From Paludibacteraceae bacterium (GTDB taxonomy: Bacteria > Bacteroidota > Bacteroidia > Bacteroidales > Paludibacteraceae), in contig JAFYMG010000001.1 of NCBI GenBank assembly GCA_017556705.1, forward strand, positions 186,001-250,000: a stretch of 64,000 nt of DNA. The letters run 5' to 3'. Within the stretch, counting starts at the first letter, position 1. The number at the start of each line of letters is the position of its first letter. Both the position numbers and the translations under genes were made by a program. The notes under the pieces are model-generated. The model ran no database searches and was not told the origin of the DNA. It was given only the letters and a program-made list of their open reading frames with translations. Of this stretch, positions 52,911-60,354 are shown piece after piece.

Positions 52911-53942
52911 TTATTCCTTCTCGTATGCCGAATTAATCAACTCAATTGCCTCTTCTATCAAATCATCTTTGTCTTCAGAGTGCTGATTTACAAGCAGATG
53001 CGGCTTTATTCCTGCCTCAATACTGATCGTATCCCTATCATACATCTTCACGCTCGAAAATCGCACCATCCATCCGTTGGGCAACTCATAACTCATCGGC
53101 ATTCCGCCGCCACCGCCACTCTTGCCACCTAATATCAAACAATTTGGCGCATAACGCATCATACTCACAAAAAAGTTCGCTGCCGAATAACTATGCCTAT
53201 TACACAACACCACTACAGGACGCCTCCAATATCCCCTACTATCATCCATCATCATAGGTTCTACCTCCGAAAAATCATCATGTCCTGGTCCTGATTTATG
53301 CTGCCAATAGCCCACCACCGTGTCTTTTATAAAAAATGGAGCTGCCAACTTATATGCATTTTCCATACTACCACCACCATTATTGCGTACATCCAACACA
53401 ATCCCGCGGCATTTTGCGAAGTAGTTTAATACCGCCAACCAATTCGTCATCGAAAATCCATCTGAGAACGAACCATAATACACATATCCTATGCTATCTC
53501 CATCTATTCTACAGTAATTCAATCCATTAGCACGTCTATAATCCTTTAGATAATACTTCATTAATATCTCCGAATCAAAGTTCTCTGGATAACCCTCATA
53601 CCACCTGCTGCACACTGAAATATCAAATGGCGAATACAAATTCACATGCCCATCTTCCAACTCATTCAGCATCTCTTCCATCAAATCAAACAATCGATAA
53701 TTATCTTCATATTCCACCATCTTAAGCGTGTCAAATCGCTCAGAATAATCCAAATATACCGAATCCCAATCCACTGCTTTGTCATCAAACAAACAGTATT
53801 TCTCATCAATAATCTGCCACAATGCCTCAAAATTGTCCTTAGGAGTATTGTTTTTTTCTACAAACCGATGGGTACAACTGCTCGCCAAACCACAAAACAA
53901 CGCTAATAATGTAATTACAATATGGCTTGATCTAAATCTCAT
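52911..53942 (-). CDS. S41 family (C-terminal processing-type) peptidase, lipoprotein
   Basis: The 343-residue protein has a lipoprotein signal (lipobox LASSC), an N-terminal helical region (residues about 35-115), and the S41 catalytic domain: [22 protein letters not shown], then the nucleophile Ser in [18 protein letters not shown] and [20 protein letters not shown]. No PDZ is obvious. It overlaps the downstream DUF3316-like gene's stop region by 4 bp, so these two are probably one operon; such peptidase/DUF3316 pairs are common in Bacteroidales. Confidence 0.85.
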   Translation of the reverse strand: MRFRSSHIVITLLALFCGLASSCTHRFVEKNNTPKDNFEALWQIIDEKYCLFDDKAVDWDSVYLDYSERFDTLKMVEYEDNYRLFDLMEEMLNELEDGHVNLYSPFDISVCSRWYEGYPENFDSEILMKYYLKDYRRANGLNYCRIDGDSIGYVYYGSFSDGFSMTNWLAVLNYFAKCRGIVLDVRNNGGGSMENAYKLAAPFFIKDTVVGYWQHKSGPGHDDFSEVEPMMMDDSRGYWRRPVVVLCNRHSYSAANFFVSMMRYAPNCLILGGKSGGGGGMPMSYELPNGWMVRFSSVKMYDRDTISIEAGIKPHLLVNQHSEDKDDLIEEAIELINSAYEKE

Positions 53943-54820
53943 AACTCAAAAAAACTATTTGTGGGTTTCACTTTATATTGCCAAATACAACCCAATATTA
54001 CACTCACAGATTCGCGCGAGAACATCATATTTGACGTACCATACTCCAGATATTCATGGCGTGCTCCAATACGCCACGCAGAACGGGTAAACTGCATATC
54101 AAAGGTCAACTCTTGTTGAAAATGGCGATGATTCCACAAGCCTGCACAACGAAAATCCCCAAAAACACCCTCGCCCATCTCAAAATAAGAATGCCAATAA
54201 TCTGGTAAATAATCCATGCCTATAACGTTCAAACGACCCAAATAGCGTAATCTATAGATATAGCCTTTTTTCTTACACATAAATGACCAACTCGCACCTC
54301 CCATTGCACATGCATTCACAGAAAAATCCATAGAATAAGGTTTATTCACATTGGATACATGTAATTTACCCATTACATTCACATCCAAATAAGGACCAAC
54401 AAACAATTCCAACTTCGGATGCAACCATTTCCAGCTGTAGCAAGCTCCCCAACCACCATTTATACCTAACGAATATATCAAATTCGTATAGGTATCGCTA
54501 TAACACCAACCATAATCCACATCTATCTTACCCATATGCAACCAGTCCATCTTCAGTACGCTTCTTTTCAACGGTGGATTATAACGACGTCTTACATAGC
54601 GAGATTTCGAGGGAGTATCCTTAAATCCCTGCCACCATTCATTGCCTAATCCTACTTGATATCCAGAATAGAGTAGGGGACTCAAATACTGATCCTGCAA
54701 CCACACAAAGCCACCGCGAGCATTGAGCATATTCTTATGCTCCACACCCCAACCGTCCTCTGCCGATGCAACCGACTGACAACCAACAGCTAATAGCAAT
54801 ATGCACAACCATTTACGCAT
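53939..54820 (-). CDS. DUF3316-like outer-membrane protein
   Basis: The 293-residue exported protein has a signal peptide (MRKWLCILLLAVGCQSVASA) and many aromatic amphipathic strands (for example HSYFEMGEGVFGDFRCAGLWNHRHFQQELTFDMQF), consistent with a barrel in the DUF3316 family. It ends KPTNSFFEL. The ATG at 54820 overlaps the tsaE stop by 8 nt. Function is unknown. Confidence 0.65.
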   Translation of the reverse strand: MRKWLCILLLAVGCQSVASAEDGWGVEHKNMLNARGGFVWLQDQYLSPLLYSGYQVGLGNEWWQGFKDTPSKSRYVRRRYNPPLKRSVLKMDWLHMGKIDVDYGWCYSDTYTNLIYSLGINGGWGACYSWKWLHPKLELFVGPYLDVNVMGKLHVSNVNKPYSMDFSVNACAMGGASWSFMCKKKGYIYRLRYLGRLNVIGMDYLPDYWHSYFEMGEGVFGDFRCAGLWNHRHFQQELTFDMQFTRSAWRIGARHEYLEYGTSNMMFSRESVSVILGCIWQYKVKPTNSFFEL

Positions 54821-55304
54821 CAAAACTCAAACTTCTCTCGCCATTCTCCTCTACCTCTATCTTCACCCAAACTGTGTCTTCTGGCAGCAGCGGTTCGATC
54901 ATCTCTGCCCACTCGATAAAGCAATAATTGCCCGAGTACAAATACTCCTCCGTACCCATATCCATAGCTTCTCTTAGGTCCTTAATTCGGTAGCAATCAA
55001 AGTGATACACCTCTTGCCTCTCGCCTCTCGCCTTTTCGCCTTTTCGCCTCATCACCTCAACCTCATACACATTCACTATCGCAAACGTCGGACTATTCAC
55101 CACATCTTCTGTCCCCATTGCCTCGCACAAACACTTGATGAAAGTCGTCTTACCAGCCCCCATCTTGCCATCAAACGCAAACACCCGTCTATCACCACAT
55201 TTCTCCAAAATGTCTGTCGCAGCCACTTCCTCGCCCTGCTCATTCAGCAGATAAATCCCCTTCTCTACATCCTTTTTTATTGTATATTTCAAACCTTGTC
55301 CCAT
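54813..55304 (-). CDS. tsaE: tRNA threonylcarbamoyladenosine biosynthesis ATPase TsaE
   Basis: TsaE is the P-loop ATPase that regulates the t6A complex with TsaB/TsaD. The 163-residue protein has Walker A DGKMGAGKTTFIKCL, SPTFAIVNVYE and YHFDCYRIKDL, then FIEWAEMIEPLLP. Between NVYE and YHFDCYR an insertion of about 14 residues (RRKGEKARGERQE) is encoded by a short repeat (55011-55061); I would expect a direct join there. ATG at 55304 is preferred to the upstream TTG. Confidence 0.9.
   Translation of the reverse strand: MGQGLKYTIKKDVEKGIYLLNEQGEEVAATDILEKCGDRRVFAFDGKMGAGKTTFIKCLCEAMGTEDVVNSPTFAIVNVYEVEVMRRKGEKARGERQEVYHFDCYRIKDLREAMDMGTEEYLYSGNYCFIEWAEMIEPLLPEDTVWVKIEVEENGERSLSFDA
55011..55061 (-). 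repeat. AGGCGA-type repeat inside tsaE
   Basis: On the minus strand the coding sequence reads AGGCGAAA, AGGCGAAA, AGGCGAG, AGGCGAG, AGGCAAG, AGG, encoding the low-complexity insert. The units match the AGGCGAA words inside potA and in the spacer 60322-60349. Confidence 0.65.
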
Positions 55305-55401
55305 CAACTGTTTTATATAATTTTGAGTAATTTTGTATAATATTCTATAATTTTGGTAGTGTAAAAATAATTCCGCCGCAAAGTTACTATTTTTTTTTCA
55401 A

Positions 55402-55965
55402 TTACACAACTATTTCCGCTGCATATAGTTCATATTCCTCATTGAATATCTCAATCTCTCTTTGATACGCAAATCCCAACCTCTGATACAATCTTTTCGC
55501 CTTGTTCTCTGGCTCCACAGCCAATGTCACCACGCCTATCCCTTTTTCCTTTGCCAACTCCTTCGCTTTTTCTATCAACGCTGTTCCCACGCCTTGATTC
55601 CTGTAGGGTAGGGACACCGCCAAACTGTCGATATAGAACTCCCCCGCTTTCGCTTCATCTTCCATCTCGTCCCAACCTTTACCAAAAGCCACATCAAACA
55701 CCCCCTTCAGCTGCGGATACATCTTATCCCTCTGCTCGCGATAGTGTTCCCCATCTACAGCAATCATCATCCCCGCTCTTTCCCCATCCACTTCGGCTAT
55801 CCAAGTGTTCCTGTAACTATAATGCGTATCTTCTTGCGCACACACCTCTTTTAGTATCTTAATCCATTGATTATAAAGCGCTTTATCTTCCAACAAAAAC
55901 GCATGGTATATCCCTTCCGCAATATACGCCACATCTTCTATTGTTGCTTTTCTAATCCTAATCAT
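55402..55965 (-). CDS. GNAT family N-acetyltransferase
   Basis: The 187-residue enzyme begins MIRIRKATIEDVAYIAEGIYHAFL and has the acetyl-CoA binding motif A PYRNQGVGTALIEKAKELAKEKG (about residues 126-148), followed by VVTLAVEPENKAKRLYQRLGF (motif B). The substrate is unknown. ATG at 55965 matches family starts; a TTG/ATG extension to 55989 is less likely. Confidence 0.85.
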   Translation of the reverse strand: MIRIRKATIEDVAYIAEGIYHAFLLEDKALYNQWIKILKEVCAQEDTHYSYRNTWIAEVDGERAGMMIAVDGEHYREQRDKMYPQLKGVFDVAFGKGWDEMEDEAKAGEFYIDSLAVSLPYRNQGVGTALIEKAKELAKEKGIGVVTLAVEPENKAKRLYQRLGFAYQREIEIFNEEYELYAAEIVV

Positions 55966-56271
55966 ATTTGCCCGTATTTTTATCACCAAGAAATTGTTGT
56001 TGATTATTTTATTTCACGCACAAAATTACTACTTTTTCCTGATATTTGCAAATATATCACTATTTTTCATCCCTCTATTTATATTGTAAATTACACACTA
56101 TTCCTGCTTCTTCAATGAAGGATGAGAGGTGCGATGGTTCGCCGAATATTTCTGCCTATTAACACTAAATAATAGCCCATTTGCAAGCGTCCTTCTAATC
56201 GCATAAAACATATAATACAAAAAATAGGGGCCTCAGAATCCCCTATTTTTTATCACCTCTTGTTCCACACT
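55966..56271. other. Gene-free region with a bidirectional terminator at its right end
   Basis: No ORF or promoter stands out in 55966-56218. AAAAAATAGGGG (56219-56230) pairs with CCCCTATTTTTT (56240-56251), closing the ECF sigma unit to the right. Confidence 0.65.
56219..56251. terminator. Terminator of the sigma-factor unit
   Basis: A 12-bp stem with a 9-nt loop and flanking A/T runs, 21 nt after the last gene of the unit. Confidence 0.88.
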
Positions 56272-56562
56272 TTATACTACCACCAACGCCGAAATAGCAG
56301 TCAAGATTGCCTCCAAATGGCTAAATATTGCATATCCAACAGCCACGCTTCCAGTACCTCCGACCAGTAACCAACGAACTGCATCCATCCGCATGGCCAG
56401 TCGCTCCAGCATCGTGTATCTACGCAAACTCTCTTGCAACTCGCTACTAGGCGATGGCATGAGATTTATCTGACGAATCGTATCCGCCATAAACGCCTCA
56501 TTGTCTTTCACTTGCGGAGCACTCGCCCGCAAACGCTTTTTTATTGTACTATTGGTTATCAT
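56272..56562 (-). CDS. Small membrane protein downstream of the sigma factor
   Basis: The 96-residue protein has a charged N-terminal half (MITNSTIKKRLRASAPQVKDNEAFMADTIRQINLMP) and two C-terminal hydrophobic helices (WLLVGGTGSVAVGYAIF, LEAILTAISALVVV). Similar small proteins follow ECF sigma genes in Bacteroidota (DUF5056-type); an anti-sigma role is possible but unproven. It begins 22 nt after the sigma gene stop. Confidence 0.6.
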   Translation of the reverse strand: MITNSTIKKRLRASAPQVKDNEAFMADTIRQINLMPSPSSELQESLRRYTMLERLAMRMDAVRWLLVGGTGSVAVGYAIFSHLEAILTAISALVVV

Positions 56563-56584
56563 ATTAGTCTTGGTTCCTTGTTCC

Positions 56585-57079
56585 TTATTCTTTACTCAAA
56601 ATAGCTTTCAGCTTCTTCCTTGCTCTAAACAGCATGACCGCTATATTGCTTTCCGTTATCTCCGTTATCCTGCTAATCTCACGAATACTTTTTTCTTCTA
56701 AATAATATAGTATCACCACTGCTTTCTCTTGCTTCGGCAACTGGTCAATCGCCTGATACAGTGGCTCATAGCGAAAAGCAGAATCAGTCTGCTCACTCGC
56801 TACTTCCGTATCAACACTTTCATAGCTCTCTACTGCCACGCGATGGGTATTCCAGTATTTATTCTGTTCGTTAAGGTATTCATTGTAGGCTATGCGAAAC
56901 ACCCACGTCTGCAAAGCCGACTTCTGCTCAAAAGTAGCACAATGCAAATATGCCTTCAGTATGGCCTCTTGTGCCAGATCATTAGCCAGTTCTTCATCGC
57001 CATGAGTCAGCACAAGCAGGAATCGCCTAAGGGACTCCTGCATGCCGCCAATAGCGGAAATAAACTGCTGCTTATCCAT
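56585..57079 (-). CDS. ECF-type RNA polymerase sigma factor
   Basis: The 164-residue protein has sigma region 2 (LTHGDEELANDLAQEAILKAYLHCATFEQKSALQTWVFRIAYNEYL, residues about 24-75) and region 4 (IDQLPKQEKAVVILYYLEEKSIREISRITEITESNIAVMLFRARKKL, about 110-158). Region 3 is absent, as in ECF sigmas. It lies between two small membrane-protein genes that may control it. Confidence 0.9.
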   Translation of the reverse strand: MDKQQFISAIGGMQESLRRFLLVLTHGDEELANDLAQEAILKAYLHCATFEQKSALQTWVFRIAYNEYLNEQNKYWNTHRVAVESYESVDTEVASEQTDSAFRYEPLYQAIDQLPKQEKAVVILYYLEEKSIREISRITEITESNIAVMLFRARKKLKAILSKE

Positions 57080-57133
57080 AAATTGGTGAAAAACAAGTGA
57101 TATTGAAAAATAAGTCAGACAGACAAACGCAGT

Positions 57134-57592
57134 TTACTCTTTTTCAGCAAGTTCTTTTTCTTCTTTCTCAATCTCCTTCTTGAGATAATTCTTTGTCACA
57201 AAGAACATCACCAAGAATGCCACACCAATAGTCAGGAGCAAACCTCCAATGATTACAGCCTTGTTAAGTGGGTTGATGAACAAGCCATAAAGGAGTACAA
57301 ACAATCCTACCAACGAGCAAAGTGCACCATACTCCAAGTGTTTCAACACTGCCATCTTGGTGGTCTTCTTTTTGCTGTCCGTCTCATTCAACATCTCAGC
57401 CATTGCTTTGAAGTCAATGTTTGCGCTTTCGCTCTTCTCAATCATCTGAGAGATGAGTTTACTGTGTTCCTCCACTTTGTGACGACGATTTTTGAGATAC
57501 ATAATCACACCCGTCAAAATAATGGCAGGTATTCCACCAAAAAGTAACAACACTCCAACAATAGGAACTAACCCATGCATAAATTCTCCCAT
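57134..57592 (-). CDS. Small membrane protein upstream of the sigma factor (DUF6249-like)
   Basis: The 152-residue protein has an N-terminal helix (LVPIVGVLLLFGGIPAIILTGVIMYL), a charged cytoplasmic loop (RRHKVEEHSKLISQMIEKSESANIDFKAMAEML) and two C-terminal helices, then a Glu/Lys tail. It precedes the sigma gene by 54 nt. The DUF6249 assignment is tentative. Confidence 0.6.
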   Translation of the reverse strand: MGEFMHGLVPIVGVLLLFGGIPAIILTGVIMYLKNRRHKVEEHSKLISQMIEKSESANIDFKAMAEMLNETDSKKKTTKMAVLKHLEYGALCSLVGLFVLLYGLFINPLNKAVIIGGLLLTIGVAFLVMFFVTKNYLKKEIEKEEKELAEKE

Positions 57593-57759
57593 AAAATAAA
57601 ATTTAGTAAGTTTAACAAATCGTTCTCCGTCGCTTCTCTGCGACTACCCCCATTAGACAAATGAGAAAAAGAAAATATTACAAACGACTGTTATTTTTTC
57701 TTCCAAAACACATCATTTTGCTTGTGTCTTGTTCCACGCTCCTAAAAAATATTCGATTC

Positions 57760-59577
57760 TCAGGGCGTTATTTTGCCATTAAAATGCTCGTAAAGCTTTG
57801 TGCCTGAGTGACTTCCGAGCAAATCAATCCATTCTTCCAATTTGGCGCTTCTAGCGCGAGCAACAGACCCAAAATGTTGCAGTATTTTCTGCTTCGTTAC
57901 AACTCCAACTCCCTGAATATCATCGAGTTCGCTCTTTGTTTGAGCCTTGCTTCGCTTCTTTTTATGGTACGAAATAGCAAAACGGTGCACCTCGTCTTGT
58001 ATCTCTACCATCAATCGGAACACTTCGTCCGTCACCTTCATGCCAAACTCCTGAATAGGCTCTCCATAGAGTAGGGTATTCGTCCTATGCTTATTATCTT
58101 TCTTCAATCCAGCGATAGGGATCTGCAAGCCCAACATATCTTCCACCACCTCGCGGATAGCACTCATCTGTCCCACACCGCCATCGGCAATAATCAAGTC
58201 AGGTAGGGCACTGCCCTCATCCAAAAGACGTTGATATCTTCTCTTCACCACCTCGCGCATACTCGCGTAGTCATCGGGACCCTCTACCGTCTTAATCTCA
58301 AATTTCTTGTACTCACTCTTGCATGCGCGACCTTTCTTGAATACCACGCAACCTGCCACCGCATTGCTGCCCTGCGTATTCGAATTATCAAAACTATCAA
58401 TCCACATAGGTAGGGTAGGCAGACCTAAAAGGTTTTGCAGCCCTCCCAAAATTCGCGCAGCCCGTTGGTCGGGATTCAACTTATCTTCCTGCCTAATTCG
58501 GTCTTTCTTATACTGCTGCACGTTCTGCATGGCCAAGTCAAGCAACTTCTTTTTGTCGCCTCCCAACGCGATATTCACGTGCAGTTTTTCATCAATTATC
58601 TCCGGAATAAACGGAACAATCACCTCCTTCGTGGTACTTCCTAACTGCTCTCGCAGTTCGTAAATACCCATTGCCAAAACCTCTTCTTGACTCTCATCCA
58701 ATTGCTTTTTATATTCAATGGTCTGCCCTTGTACGATACTTCCGTTATGCACATGCAACATGGAGATATACACATTTTGACCCATTTCATCGTAACCAAA
58801 CACATCCACATCGCCCGCATGCGAGTTAGTAATAACCGTTTTACTCTTGAAATTCTCGATCAATTCGAGCTTTTCTTTCAGTCGCCCAGCCTCTTCATAG
58901 CGCATAGACATGGCGGCTTCCATCATCTCTGCCTCTATCTGCTTGGCTATCTCTTGCGCATCACCTCGGATGATCTTCCTTGCTGAATCTATATATTCCA
59001 GATATTTCTCCCGACTAACCCTTCCTTCACAAACACCGCAACAATTACCTAGATGATACTTCAAGCACACGCGATATTTCCCCATTTCAACGCTATTTTT
59101 ATTCATTTGCATAGCGCATGTGCGAATAGGGTAGAGCTTATGAATCAACTCTAAAACCAAGTCCAAAGTATATCCAAATGTATACGGGCCGTAGTAGTCT
59201 CCTATGCCCTTAATAATTTTCCTAGTCTTAAATACCCTAGGATATTCCTCTCTCGTAATACAAATACTAGGATAACTCTTTCCGTCTTTCAGCAGAATAT
59301 TATAGTGAGGCTGATACTGCTTAATCAGGTTATTTTCTAGCAAAAACGCATCTTGCTCGCTATTTACCACCACATATTTGATATCAGCAACACTGTGAAC
59401 TAGCAGTTTGGTTTTATAACGGTCTTGTTCTTTATGGAAATAACTACTTACACGCCTTTTCAAGTTCTTAGCTTTACCCACATAAATCACTTCCCCAATA
59501 TCATTGAGGTATTGGTACACTCCTGGTTGCTCCGGCAACCGCTGTAGAATCTGTTGTATGTGCTCGTTTTTAACCAA
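57760..59577 (-). CDS. uvrC: UvrABC excinuclease subunit C
   Basis: UvrC makes the 3' and 5' incisions of nucleotide excision repair. The 605-residue protein has the GIY-YIG nuclease N-terminus (PGVYQYLNDIGEVIYVGKAKNLKRRV), a zinc-like/UVR region (CAMQMNKNSVEMG... CCGVCEGRVSREKYLEYI), the RNase H-like nuclease with WIDSFDNSNTQGSNAVAG and the C-terminal HhH. Its position next to apt and mnmG is a familiar Bacteroidales neighbourhood. Confidence 0.95.
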   Translation of the reverse strand: MVKNEHIQQILQRLPEQPGVYQYLNDIGEVIYVGKAKNLKRRVSSYFHKEQDRYKTKLLVHSVADIKYVVVNSEQDAFLLENNLIKQYQPHYNILLKDGKSYPSICITREEYPRVFKTRKIIKGIGDYYGPYTFGYTLDLVLELIHKLYPIRTCAMQMNKNSVEMGKYRVCLKYHLGNCCGVCEGRVSREKYLEYIDSARKIIRGDAQEIAKQIEAEMMEAAMSMRYEEAGRLKEKLELIENFKSKTVITNSHAGDVDVFGYDEMGQNVYISMLHVHNGSIVQGQTIEYKKQLDESQEEVLAMGIYELREQLGSTTKEVIVPFIPEIIDEKLHVNIALGGDKKKLLDLAMQNVQQYKKDRIRQEDKLNPDQRAARILGGLQNLLGLPTLPMWIDSFDNSNTQGSNAVAGCVVFKKGRACKSEYKKFEIKTVEGPDDYASMREVVKRRYQRLLDEGSALPDLIIADGGVGQMSAIREVVEDMLGLQIPIAGLKKDNKHRTNTLLYGEPIQEFGMKVTDEVFRLMVEIQDEVHRFAISYHKKKRSKAQTKSELDDIQGVGVVTKQKILQHFGSVARARSAKLEEWIDLLGSHSGTKLYEHFNGKITP

Positions 59578-59615
59578 AACTTGTAATTTTATCCGATTTC
59601 ACCGACAAACACCTC

Positions 59616-59670
59616 GTATGTGGTAAGTGGTTATCAAGTGGTATTCGAATGGTTATCGAAAATACCCGAC
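59616..59670. repeat. 11-nt degenerate tandem repeat between uvrC and apt
   Basis: GTATGTGGTAA, GTGGTTATCAA, GTGGTATTCGA, ATGGTTATCGA and AAATACCCGAC are consecutive 11-mers in the 135-bp spacer. Confidence 0.75.
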
Positions 59671-59712
59671 GCCAAAGCGACGGGTATTATCTTCCGATGA
59701 ATTCGAGGAAAA

Positions 59713-60237
59713 TTAGCAACTCAACAAGCTACTAACTTCCACATCATCACCCAAAGCCTTACGACCATTTAAGAACTCCAACTCAACAATAAAATTGATA
59801 TACACCTTCTTTACACCGAACTTGCGTACCAACTCCAATGCTGCAGCCATTGATCCGCCTGTCGCCAACAAATCATCATGCAGCAATACAACATCATTCT
59901 CATTCAACGCATCTTTGTGCATTTGGATAGTGTCAGTACCATACTCCTTGGCGTAACTTACCTCAATAGTCTCTGCTGGCAATTTACCAGGTTTGCGTAC
60001 TGGCACAAAACCCGCACCTAACTCCATCGCTACTGCAGGAGCCAAGATAAAACCACGAGATTCAATTCCTACCACCTTGGTAATTCCATACGCGCGATAC
60101 AGATTAACAATCTCGTCTCGCATCCAGCGCAAGCACTCTGGCTTGTCGAATACGGTAGTTAAGTCTTTAAAAATAATTCCCTCTACAGGAAAATCCTTCA
60201 CATCGCGAATGGCCGCGAGAACTTCTTCGTGTTTCAT
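59713..60237 (-). CDS. apt: Adenine phosphoribosyltransferase
   Basis: Apt salvages adenine to AMP with PRPP. The 174-residue protein has the N-terminal FPVEGIIFKDLTTVFD and the PRPP-binding loop VVLLHDDLLATGGSM (about residues 115-129). Its length is normal. It lies between uvrC and mnmG. Confidence 0.95.
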   Translation of the reverse strand: MKHEEVLAAIRDVKDFPVEGIIFKDLTTVFDKPECLRWMRDEIVNLYRAYGITKVVGIESRGFILAPAVAMELGAGFVPVRKPGKLPAETIEVSYAKEYGTDTIQMHKDALNENDVVLLHDDLLATGGSMAAALELVRKFGVKKVYINFIVELEFLNGRKALGDDVEVSSLLSC

Positions 60238-60295
60238 ATCTTTTTTATTATTAATTATCTGATTTATCTACTGTGTTAGTCAATACATTAATTAC

Positions 60296-60311
60296 TGTTC
60301 CACGTGAAACA
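60296..60311. other. parS-like chromosome partition site
   Basis: TGTTCCACGTGAAACA matches the broadly conserved ParB-binding consensus TGTTNCACGTGAAACA at every fixed position, and it is nearly palindromic. It lies between apt and mnmG (gidA). In many bacteria parS sites cluster near oriC, so this region may be origin-proximal. parA/parB are not in the window. Confidence 0.75.
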
Positions 60312-60321
60312 AATCCATGTC

Positions 60322-60349
60322 TTTAACCTATAACCTTTCGCCTTTAACC
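60322..60349 (-). repeat. 7-nt repeat between mnmG and apt
   Basis: On the plus strand TTTAACC, TATAACC, TTTCGCC and TTTAACC are consecutive heptads; on the gene strand they read GGTTAAA, GGCGAAA, GGTTATA and so on. The words match those in kdsA-kdsD and pot spacers. Confidence 0.75.
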
Positions 60350-60354
60350 TAATA

